From Flavobacterium cheongpyeongense (lineage in GTDB: Bacteria; Bacteroidota; Bacteroidia; Flavobacteriales; Flavobacteriaceae): DNA of 64,000 nt. Positions 16,175-23,168 of the stretch are shown here, piece after piece (position 1 is the stretch's first letter; each line of letters starts with the position of its first letter). The notes under the pieces are model-generated. The model searched no databases. It was not told the DNA's origin and saw only the letters and a list, made by a program, of their open reading frames with translations. The position numbers were made by a program, and so were the translations under genes. Location: positions 124,001-188,000 of the forward strand of contig NZ_QJHK01000004.1 in assembly GCF_003202435.1 (NCBI RefSeq), read 5' to 3'.

Positions 16175-17026
16175 CTAATTCCCTTCTTTAAATGTCCCAT
16201 TTGAAATTACAATTTTCGCTTTCGTTAAGGGATGTGTTGCTGTAAGACTAAATGTTCCGGCTACATAAAGGTCATTTATAGTGGTATAAGTTACAGTTCC
16301 TGAAACATCGTAATCTATATATTCATGTGTTGCAGGATCATATTTTTGAAAAGAAATTCTATTCGCAAAATTATTGTTCGTAAACGCGAAAGTTCCTACT
16401 TTTGCTCCATACTTAGGAAAAGCGATACCAATTGTATATTCTCCATCATTTTGTGCATAAAGTATTTTTGTTTCCTGATTTTCAATTGTACTATCCAGTG
16501 CTAAACCATGCCAGTCTTTTCCGTCTAATTTAGCAAAAGTTCCTAGCCCTTCAACTGCTGGTGTTATTTCTTCATACGAAACTTTAAATGAACCACTTAC
16601 ATTAATAAAATCTGATTCGTAATCGTATCCGTCATCATACACTTTTCCCGAAAATTTTACCTGAACTGTTTTGTCTGTAGTATTTATGTTTTCTAAAGTA
16701 AAAGTAAAAGTGTTAGAAGTAAAATTTTCTGAAGCCTCTAACCAAGGAATTTCGCTTGTTGCTATTGTTGGATTTGTAAGAGCCTGATACAGATTCCCGT
16801 AAACATTGAATTTAAAATCAATTACAATTCCTTCTTGAGATGTTCCCATTACTTCTATAAAATCGCCTTGCTTTAAAGCCTCCCATGTTTTTACATTTTG
16901 TACTTTACCATCGTAAGTAAATTTAAAATAAGCATCTCCTGATTGGTTTTCACCACTATCATCGGAAGAACATGAAGAAATAAGTGCTGTAAAGAGAATG
17001 ATCGCAATAAATTTAATTTTTGTCAT
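16175..17026 (-). CDS. Two-domain surface-type lipoprotein, DUF6252-like
   Basis: A 283-aa lipoprotein with lipobox ISSC and the acidic SSDDSGEN stretch typical of surface export in flavobacteria. Two beta-rich domains are visible: residues about 30-155 (FKFTYDGKVQNV to SGSFKVSYEEI) and 160-283 (GTFAKLDGKDWHGL to IVISNGTF). The second half aligns by eye with the lipoprotein at 15410: small-domain start with xxGKxW/F, a VGTFAFT/VGTYKFT strand, a YDPATHEYID / YNPTTHAID turn and a C-terminal IxxGTF strand. It lies between ruvC and the hemW-ruvC remnant, so it may have arrived or diverged within the duplicated block. Function unknown. Confidence 0.8.
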   Translation of the reverse strand: MTKIKFIAIILFTALISSCSSDDSGENQSGDAYFKFTYDGKVQNVKTWEALKQGDFIEVMGTSQEGIVIDFKFNVYGNLYQALTNPTIATSEIPWLEASENFTSNTFTFTLENINTTDKTVQVKFSGKVYDDGYDYESDFINVSGSFKVSYEEITPAVEGLGTFAKLDGKDWHGLALDSTIENQETKILYAQNDGEYTIGIAFPKYGAKVGTFAFTNNNFANRISFQKYDPATHEYIDYDVSGTVTYTTINDLYVAGTFSLTATHPLTKAKIVISNGTFKEGN

Positions 17027-17061
17027 TATTATAAAGTTAGTTTATTTTTTAACAAATATAA

Positions 17062-17616
17062 CTATTTTCTTATTTTATCCTCATTTTGTTTTACAAAAGC
17101 ATCCCAGCCTGTATACGTTTTTCCTGCCACGATTTTTCCTGAATTAAAAAAATGGCAAACGGCCGCCGCCAAACCATCGGTTGAATCAAGATTTTTAGGC
17201 AGTTCTTTTAAACCTAAAAGCTGCTGAAGCATTTTGGCAACTTGTTCTTTACTGGCATTTCCGTTTCCTGTAATGGACATTTTTATTTTTTTAGGTTCGT
17301 ATTCGGTAATTGGAATATCTCTCGAAAGTCCCGCTGCCATTGCAACACCTTGCGCACGACCTAACTTTAGCATCGATTGTACATTTTTACCAAAAAAAGG
17401 AGCTTCAATCGCAATTTCGTCCGGATGATGTGTTTCAATTAATTCGATGGTTCGTTCAAAAATAATTTTTAGTTTTTGGTAATGATTATCGTATTTGGAA
17501 AGGTGCAGTTCGTTCAATTGCAGAAATTCCATTTTTTTATTGGTGACTTTAATCAATCCGAACCCCATGATTGTGGTTCCTGGGTCAATGCCTAATATGA
17601 TGCGTTCTTTTGTCAA
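17062..17616 (-). CDS. ruvC: Holliday junction endonuclease RuvC
   Basis: Dimeric resolvase that cuts four-way junctions after RuvAB branch migration. Acidic catalytic residues are visible in IILGIDPGTT (first Asp, residue 11), DEIAIEAPFFGKN (Glu about residue 69) and NLDSTDGLAAAVCH (last Asp about residue 146). Length 184 aa is usual. The last 48 bases occur again in mutated form at 16007-16054. ruvA and ruvB are not in the window. Confidence 0.96.
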   Translation of the reverse strand: MTKERIILGIDPGTTIMGFGLIKVTNKKMEFLQLNELHLSKYDNHYQKLKIIFERTIELIETHHPDEIAIEAPFFGKNVQSMLKLGRAQGVAMAAGLSRDIPITEYEPKKIKMSITGNGNASKEQVAKMLQQLLGLKELPKNLDSTDGLAAAVCHFFNSGKIVAGKTYTGWDAFVKQNEDKIRK

Positions 17617-17746
17617 TTTTTAAGTTATTACACTACGTTACACTAAGACTTCACAGTGATTCGCAAAGGTATTTTTTAAATCCTTGTTCAGTTTAGCGGC
17701 TTCATTGTGAATCTTTGTGAAATAGGATTATTACAATAGTTTGTGT

Positions 17747-17754
17747 TACTTTTG
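17747..17754 (+). promoter_or_regulatory. Promoter box implying a leaderless mRNA
   Basis: TACTTTTG ends only four bases before the ATG at 17759. With the usual spacing of this element, transcription should begin at or within a base or two of the start codon. Confidence 0.65.
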
Positions 17755-17758
17755 CGGC

Positions 17759-18703
17759 ATGATTTCAATTCCTCACAAAGCTAAGCAATTCCTTGTTCTT
17801 CTTGTCAAACTTTTGGTTGTTGGCGGCGCATTTTATTTTATTTACAATCAGCTGGCAAACAATGACAAACTGGACTGGCACAAATTCATTATTCTGTTCC
17901 GAAAAAATCAGTCGGTTTTGGGAATTGGGTTTATTTTGCTGTTGAGCGTTTTGAATCGCTTTTTTGAGATTTTAAAATGGCAGAATTTAGCTCAGGTAAT
18001 TCATCCAATATCTCTGGCTGAAGCCACAAAACAGGTTTTAGCAGCATTAACGGCTGGTATTTTTACGCCAAACGGAGTTGGTGAGTATGCCGGAAAAGCA
18101 TTGTATTATCCAAAATATGAAGCCAAAAAGGTAGTTTTCCTGAACTTAATCTGCAACGGAATCCAGATGATTCTGACAATTATTTTTGGGGTTTTCGGAT
18201 TGTTGTATTTCAATGCACTCTATCATGTTATTACTTCTAAAACAGTATTGATTTTATTTGGCGGATTTCTATTGATTCTGACGGTACTATTTTCAATTAA
18301 AACAATAAGTATTAGAGGATATTCAATTGAAAAACTGATTCATAAAATCAACGAGATTAAAAAACCAGTTCATTATAAAAACATCATTTTAGGAATTTGC
18401 CGTTATCTGGTTTTCTCTCACCAATATTATTTTTTGTTTCTGGCTTTTGATGTCGACTTGCCTTATTTGACTTTAATGGCTGCTATTACTTCTGTCTATT
18501 TTTTAGCCTCATCGCTGCCCACTTTTCAGTTTTTAGATTTTGCCGTAAAAGGCAGTGTAGCCATTTATTTCTTCGGAATTCCAGGTGTAAACGAATGGAT
18601 TGTAGTTTTCATTAGTACGCTGATGTGGTTTCTAAATGTGGTTTTACCGGTTGTAATAGGAAGTTATTATGTATTGAATTTTAATACCAAAACCAAGGCA
18701 TGA
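17759..18703 (+). CDS. Flippase-like membrane protein (LPG synthase TM / UPF0104 type)
   Basis: A 314-aa protein with about eight membrane helices, of the lysylphosphatidylglycerol-synthase transmembrane or flippase-like superfamily. Recognisable stretches are NRFFEILKWQ, AALTAGIFTPNGVGEYAGKALYY around residue 95, and FLASSLPTFQFLDFAVKGS near residue 250. There is no C-terminal aminoacyl-transferase domain, so lipid or glycan translocation is more likely than lysyl transfer (inference). The ATG at 17759 is preferred because the upstream in-frame TTG at 17741 precedes the promoter box. The stop overlaps the glycosyltransferase start by four bases, so the two probably act together. Confidence 0.82.
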   Translation: MISIPHKAKQFLVLLVKLLVVGGAFYFIYNQLANNDKLDWHKFIILFRKNQSVLGIGFILLLSVLNRFFEILKWQNLAQVIHPISLAEATKQVLAALTAGIFTPNGVGEYAGKALYYPKYEAKKVVFLNLICNGIQMILTIIFGVFGLLYFNALYHVITSKTVLILFGGFLLILTVLFSIKTISIRGYSIEKLIHKINEIKKPVHYKNIILGICRYLVFSHQYYFLFLAFDVDLPYLTLMAAITSVYFLASSLPTFQFLDFAVKGSVAIYFFGIPGVNEWIVVFISTLMWFLNVVLPVVIGSYYVLNFNTKTKA

Positions 18704-19830
18704 TTCTGAGTTTGTTTCTCATATTAACAATTTACGTCATCGCAATCGGTTTGCTTTATTATGGCTTTTTCAAAATCAAGAAATATAAAAAGCCGGATTT
18801 AGACCCCACAACAAATTTTACGATTATAGTTCCGTTTCGAAATGAAGGAGAAAATTTACCCCATCTTTTGGAGCATTTTTGTAATTTAAATTATCCGAAT
18901 AATTTATTTGAAGTTATTTTAGTGGATGATAATTCTGAAGAAAAATTCCAAGTTCCAAATTGCTCTGTCAGTTCACTGTCTCCCGGGGCTAAATTCAAAA
19001 TTTCTGTAGTTGACAACATTCGGGTTTCAAATTCACCCAAAAAAGATGCCATCACAACGGCAATGCAGCATGTAAAAACCGAATGGGTTATTACAACTGA
19101 TGCAGATTGCATTGTTCCTGAAAACTGGCTTTTAACTTTTGATAATTATATTCAGGAACACAACATTTCTATGCTGGCCGGAGCGGTTTCTTATAAATGT
19201 AAAAATTCTTTTTTACATCATTTTCAACAATTGGATTTAACCAGTTTGCAAGGTGCAACGATTGGCAGTTTTGGGCTTAATAAAGGTTTTATGTGCAATG
19301 GTGCTAATTTTGCTTATAAAAAATCATTGTTTGAAAAACTAAATGGATTTGACGGCAATGACAAAATTGCAAGCGGCGACGATGTTTTTTTACTGCAAAA
19401 AGCGATTGGAAAATTTCCTGAAGGAGTTCATTATTTAAAAGCTGAAGAAGCGATAGTGATTACAAAACCAACAGAAAACTGGAAATCGTTATTTTATCAA
19501 AGAGTGCGCTGGGCTGCAAAAACGAGTTCTTACCAAAGCATTTTCGGAACGTTTTTGGGGTTGATTGTTTTCTTTGTGAATTTAAGTTTTGTTATCGGAT
19601 TTTTCTTTGTTGTGTCTGGCCTTTGGCCCTATCCTCTTTTTGTATTATTTGTTTTTTTTAAGTTTCTGACTGATTTTGTTTTGCTTTATGCCACAAACCT
19701 TTTTTTAACTAAAAAGAAACTAAAAAGTGTGTTATTATCCAGCTTATTGTATCCATTCTTCAGTTCGGGTGTTGCTTTGTACAGTTTGTTTGGTACTTAT
19801 GAATGGAAAGACCGTCGTTTTAAAGTATAA
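18700..19830 (+). CDS. Family 2 glycosyltransferase with C-terminal membrane helices
   Basis: A 376-aa processive-type GT2 enzyme. An N-terminal membrane helix (about 2-25) is followed by the GT-A domain: TIIVPFRNEGENL, ILVDDNSEE, TTDADCIVPENW (DxD region), GANFAYKKS, SGDDVFLL and the acceptor-site motif QRVRW (QxxRW). Three or four C-terminal helices follow (about 285-370). This layout resembles enzymes that build polysaccharides or glycosylate lipids at the inner membrane. Coupled by ATGA overlap to the flippase-like gene. The sugar and acceptor are unknown. Confidence 0.9.
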   Translation: MILSLFLILTIYVIAIGLLYYGFFKIKKYKKPDLDPTTNFTIIVPFRNEGENLPHLLEHFCNLNYPNNLFEVILVDDNSEEKFQVPNCSVSSLSPGAKFKISVVDNIRVSNSPKKDAITTAMQHVKTEWVITTDADCIVPENWLLTFDNYIQEHNISMLAGAVSYKCKNSFLHHFQQLDLTSLQGATIGSFGLNKGFMCNGANFAYKKSLFEKLNGFDGNDKIASGDDVFLLQKAIGKFPEGVHYLKAEEAIVITKPTENWKSLFYQRVRWAAKTSSYQSIFGTFLGLIVFFVNLSFVIGFFFVVSGLWPYPLFVLFVFFKFLTDFVLLYATNLFLTKKKLKSVLLSSLLYPFFSSGVALYSLFGTYEWKDRRFKV

Positions 19831-19849
19831 TTTAATTGTTATCCCAATG

Positions 19850-19929
19850 CCCTAGCCCTGATGAAAGCGACATCCTTTTGTTTTTTAAAGAAAAAAACAA
19901 AAGATACAGAGGACAGCAGGAATAGCTTC
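19850..19929 (+). repeat. Structured intergenic repeat, copy 1
   Basis: About 80 bases that match 56459-56532 read on the opposite strand. Shared blocks, in order: TAGCCC, GATG, CGACATCCTTTT, AAAAGAT, GACAGC and GGAATAGCTTC. The centre forms a 12-bp hairpin, CTTTTGTTTTTT with AAAAAACAAAAG. It fills the gap between the glycosyltransferase and the convergent lipoprotein gene and ends at the latter's stop. Confidence 0.8.
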
Positions 19930-20415
19930 TTATTTATTATCTTTTTCCTTAAAAACCACTGGCAAAATAAATTGTGATTTTACCGGAATTCCGCGTTTAA
20001 TGGCCGGATTTACTTTTGGAAAATCAATCAATCGGGCGCGAATAATGCTATCCATGCTTATCGTGTCATAGGTTGCTGAATCTTTGGGAAATTGTGGTTC
20101 AAATTTCAGTGTGGCATTAGGAAAAACAGTCACTTTTACTTCTATGGTATCTAATTCAGGGTACAAAACTGAGAGTGTATCTGTGTTTAATTTTTCCTGA
20201 ATAAGCTGAGACATGATTTCAAAAAAACATTGCTGACGTTGTTTTTTATCGTTGATTTTCTCGCAGTCTGCTACTGATGGGTATTCATCAACTTCTTTCC
20301 AGTTTATTGATTTTAATTCTTTTTGAAGTAATTCTTTTTCAGACGGTACCTGCTTCTCAAAATATTGACAAGAGCCGAGAACTAAAAAAATTAAAAAACA
20401 AATAAACTGCTTCAA
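19930..20415 (-). CDS. Lipoprotein with a TonB-like C-terminal segment
   Basis: Read from a TTG start at 20415, the protein is about 161 aa and begins with a clean lipoprotein signal: KQFICFLIFLVLGSC. A longer reading from another TTG at 20454 adds 13 residues before the signal and is less likely. The mature part has a conserved CEKINDKKQRQQCFF pair of cysteines that could form a disulfide. The C-terminal VNPAIKRGIPVKSQFILPVVF resembles the last strands of an energy-transducer TonB C-terminal domain, although the rest of the domain is short. A membrane-anchored partner of a receptor is possible; function is not established. Confidence 0.7.
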   Translation of the reverse strand: MKQFICFLIFLVLGSCQYFEKQVPSEKELLQKELKSINWKEVDEYPSVADCEKINDKKQRQQCFFEIMSQLIQEKLNTDTLSVLYPELDTIEVKVTVFPNATLKFEPQFPKDSATYDTISMDSIIRARLIDFPKVNPAIKRGIPVKSQFILPVVFKEKDNK

Positions 20416-20557
20416 GATTTTGATTTTGATTGTACTAATAATGTAAAAATACAATTATTTTTTTTGGAAAGCTTTGTAATAAAAGTCAATTTTTAGTTTT
20501 TGCCACAAAAGATTTTAGATACTTTTTTTATTACTTTTATAAATAGCACTTTTATTA

Positions 20558-21085
20558 ATGGAAAAATTGAAAAACTTTATATTTATGGATTTACTATTGG
20601 TTTTACTTGGTTTAATATTTATGATTATTGGAATTATGGGTAGTTTTTTACCTATTTTACCAGGTTTATCCAGTTCTTGGGTTGGATTATTACTACTCTA
20701 TTTAACGAAAGCCATCGAAAATAACTATTTGGTTTTGGGCATCACCTTTGTAATTATGGTTATAATTACGATTTTAGACTACACCATCCCGGCAAAAGGA
20801 ACTAAGCGTTTTGGTGGGAGCAGTTATGGTATTTGGGGAACTAATATAGGTTTGATAGTTGGTATTCTTGCACCGATACCTTTTGGGGTAATTATTGGTC
20901 CTTTTGCGGGAGCTTTCATAGGTGAAATGCTATATGATACAAAAGATCATAAAAGAGCATTTAAGGCTGCAACAGGTTCCTTAATTGGTTTTTTAGCCTC
21001 AAGCTTTATAAATTTTTTATTATGTATTATTTATTTAGGCATATTTCTTACCATAATCTGGCAAAACAGGGTTTTACTGTTTTAA
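20558..21085 (+). CDS. DUF456 membrane protein
   Basis: A 175-aa integral membrane protein with about five helices and the glycine-rich signatures of DUF456: GIMGSFLPILPGLSSSW near residue 27, LDYTIPAKGTKRFGGSSYG near 75, and GIIGPFAGAFIGEML-like sequence near 110. Proteins of this family occur widely in bacteria without an assigned role. Monocistronic; the preceding sequence contains T-rich TACTTTTA-like boxes but no clear promoter. Confidence 0.88.
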   Translation: MEKLKNFIFMDLLLVLLGLIFMIIGIMGSFLPILPGLSSSWVGLLLLYLTKAIENNYLVLGITFVIMVIITILDYTIPAKGTKRFGGSSYGIWGTNIGLIVGILAPIPFGVIIGPFAGAFIGEMLYDTKDHKRAFKAATGSLIGFLASSFINFLLCIIYLGIFLTIIWQNRVLLF

Positions 21086-21296
21086 CCGCATAAATTACAC
21101 CTAGGTTTTTTCTTGCATTTTAAAACCTGCAAAATAAAAAACAAAAATATTTTTAGGTAATTATTATTATAATTTTACAACTAAGCATGATATTTATTGA
21201 TAATATTCATTTTAACTAAATAAATTGCAAAAAATACAAAACAAAATATTTAACTTATTTTTTGGAAATGTTAATTTATTTTATATTTTTATCACA

Positions 21297-21329
21297 ATAA
21301 ACGATAAAATACCACATTTCATCGTTTAT
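21297..21329 (+). promoter_or_regulatory. Inverted repeat before the 21.4-kb gene
   Basis: ATAAACGAT and ATCGTTTAT form a perfect 9-bp palindrome with a 15-base spacer, ending 35 bases before the ATG at 21364. It is unlike a terminator (no T-run) and may be an operator or an mRNA leader hairpin. The rest of the 278-base gap is very AT-rich with no other signal I can see. Confidence 0.5.
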
Positions 21330-21363
21330 CGACAGCAAATATTAATCAATCCAGTATACAATT

Positions 21364-21951
21364 ATGACCCCAAATCTACAAATTGAACTACGCCGTTTTA
21401 TCTCTTCCAATGTTATCTCCAAGCTGAACAAATTTTATTTCGAAAATGATGCCCTATTGATTAAGGCTATTGATGTTTCGTTAGGAACGGTTTTAATGGG
21501 ATGCTACAACAATTTTGATGAGAAAAAAATAGAAGAAATGACGAATCTTATTCAGGACTCAACATTTTTCAAAGAAGTTGATTTCGCTGCTTCCCGGATT
21601 TTATCTGTTGACGACAATTATAAAGTAGAAGGAAACGAATTTTTAGAACAGATTTTCACTAGTAAAAAAGCCAGAATTACTGAAATGATTTCCAACGAAG
21701 TTGGTATCAAAAGTGAAACAGCACGCGAAGTCTTAAACTTTTCTGCTTTACTCATCATTTCTTATTTGCAGTATAGTGCCGAAGTAACTTCAAGCTTAAA
21801 ATTACTTTTAGAGGATCAAAAAAGAGATATTTTAAACAGCATTCCTCCAGGAATTAAAATTATTTTAGGCTTTTCATGTTATGAAACAGTTGAAGAAAAA
21901 AATAATTCACGTTTTGGAAGATCTTTTTTTAATCTTTTTGGAAATATCTAA
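21364..21951 (+). CDS. Unknown cytosolic helical protein, possibly DUF937-like
   Basis: A 195-aa protein, mainly alpha-helical, without signal peptide. Residues about 105-145 (ITEMISNEVGIKSETAREVLNFSALLIISYL) resemble the helical repeat of DUF937 proteins, where a short alternating helix is followed by a hydrophobic one; this match is by eye and weak. The N-terminal half (LRRFISSNVISKLNKFYFENDALLIKAID) looks like a degenerate version of the same unit. It stands alone, preceded by a palindrome. Confidence 0.6.
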   Translation: MTPNLQIELRRFISSNVISKLNKFYFENDALLIKAIDVSLGTVLMGCYNNFDEKKIEEMTNLIQDSTFFKEVDFAASRILSVDDNYKVEGNEFLEQIFTSKKARITEMISNEVGIKSETAREVLNFSALLIISYLQYSAEVTSSLKLLLEDQKRDILNSIPPGIKIILGFSCYETVEEKNNSRFGRSFFNLFGNI

Positions 21952-21971
21952 TTTTTTTATTCGATTAAAAA

Positions 21972-22652
21972 TTAGATTTTCTCAATCGGTCTTTTCTTCA
22001 AAAGCTTTAACAAAACAGGGAATGTAGAAATAACTACAATGATAATAATAATGTATTCAATATGATGTTTAAGATCTATCCCTTGTTTTAAAAACACACC
22101 ATATAAGTAATGACCTGAGAAGATTAACAGGAAAGACCACAAAAAAGAACTCAGGATATTATAGAACATAAATTTCTTTTTATCCATAGAAACTATACCT
22201 GCAATGATTGGGGCAAATGTTCGGAAAATCGGTAAAAACCTTGCATAAATTATAGCCTTACCTCCATACTTTTCGAAGAAATCCTTCGATTGTAAGAGGT
22301 ATTTTTTTTTGAACCAGAAACTATCTTCTTTTTTGAATAAATAATAACCACTTTTGGCACCAAACCAATACCCGGTCATATTTCCTAAAACCCCCATTAT
22401 TGCGACCGAAACAGAAAGCAAAAGTACGTTTATAAAATCACTGGGGATATTGACCAGATTTTCAATTAAGTCACGACTGTAAATGCCTGCCAAAAAAAGC
22501 AAACTGTCCCCCGGCAGAAAAAAACCTGCAAATAGCCCTGTTTCAGCAAAAATAATAAACAAAACAATAAACAAGCCAATTTGAAAACCTCCAATGCTTA
22601 ATGTAATGTAAAATTCAGGGTTTATTAATTGAGTCCAGTCAAAATTATTCAT
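21972..22652 (-). CDS. DedA family membrane protein
   Basis: A DedA/SNARE-associated family protein of about 226 aa with about five or six hydrophobic segments. These proteins are proposed undecaprenyl-phosphate or phospholipid translocases at the inner membrane. Conserved motifs are FAETGLFAGFFLPGDSLLF (Glu in the re-entrant loop), GNMTGYWFGAKSGYYLF, and the ARFLPIFRTFAPIIAG motif with its essential Arg residues. The ATG at 22652 is preferred over a GTG at 22709, because a TACTTTCA box close to the promoter consensus lies between them. Confidence 0.92.
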   Translation of the reverse strand: MNNFDWTQLINPEFYITLSIGGFQIGLFIVLFIIFAETGLFAGFFLPGDSLLFLAGIYSRDLIENLVNIPSDFINVLLLSVSVAIMGVLGNMTGYWFGAKSGYYLFKKEDSFWFKKKYLLQSKDFFEKYGGKAIIYARFLPIFRTFAPIIAGIVSMDKKKFMFYNILSSFLWSFLLIFSGHYLYGVFLKQGIDLKHHIEYIIIIIVVISTFPVLLKLLKKRPIEKI

Positions 22653-22743
22653 ATAGGGTTTGGTTACATTTATTAGTTTGTGAAAGTAACAATAATTTAC
22701 TTTAACCACAATAGAATACGGTATTTTAAAGATAAATTAACTA

Positions 22744-22773
22744 TAAAAAAGCCGGGCTTTTTTAAAACCCGGC
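22744..22773 (-). terminator. Terminator of the metal-handling module
   Basis: Minus strand: GCCGGG pairs with CCCGGC, extended inward by A/T pairs, followed by a run of six T. It lies eight bases after the HMA gene stop. Confidence 0.88.
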
Positions 22774-22780
22774 GTCCTGA

Positions 22781-23122
22781 TTATTCTCTTTCGTACTTAC
22801 AGCAAGTATGAAGATTATCATAATCTTCCTGAGTTGCTTTTACTTGTTTGGTATCATGACCAGCCTTTGCAACAGCTTTATTTAAATCACTGGTTGATGA
22901 TTTTTCTTCATTTAAAATCACTGTTAGCTTATGTGAACTAATATCCCAATTTGCAGTCTTTACACCCGCAACACTAAAAGCTGCTTTTTCAATACGTTTT
23001 TTACATTGTTCACAATTGCCATTTACCTCTGTAGTGTATTTTAAATTTTTATTTTTCTTAGTTTGGGCCTGAGCCGAAAACCCTAAAAAAGTTACTATTG
23101 CTATTAAAATTAAATTTTTCAT
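22781..23122 (-). CDS. Secreted heavy-metal-associated (HMA) domain protein
   Basis: A 113-aa protein with signal peptide (residues 1-20, ending AQAQ) and one HMA fold. The metal-binding loop is GNCEQCKKRIE (CxxC around residues 37-40), where classical HMA proteins have MxCxxC. A second cysteine pair, TCCKYERE, closes the chain and may add ligands. Such domains bind Cu(I) or other soft metals and pass them to partners. The signal peptide places it in the periplasm. Third gene of the run HYC_CC_PP - TonB receptor - HMA, 46 bases after the receptor stop. Confidence 0.9.
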   Translation of the reverse strand: MKNLILIAIVTFLGFSAQAQTKKNKNLKYTTEVNGNCEQCKKRIEKAAFSVAGVKTANWDISSHKLTVILNEEKSSTSDLNKAVAKAGHDTKQVKATQEDYDNLHTCCKYERE

Positions 23123-23168
23123 TTTATAAATATTTATTGTTATTGATTTTTGAAATTGATAATTGTAT

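Noticed and set aside
17640..17740. CTTTGTGA-like repeated words before the flippase gene as a regulator site
   Set aside because: The units (TTGTGAATCTTTGTGAAA, GTTTGTGTTAC) are degenerate and irregularly spaced; no clear operator.
17741..17758. TTG start for the flippase-like protein
   Set aside because: It lies upstream of and within the promoter box; the ATG at 17759 follows at leaderless spacing.
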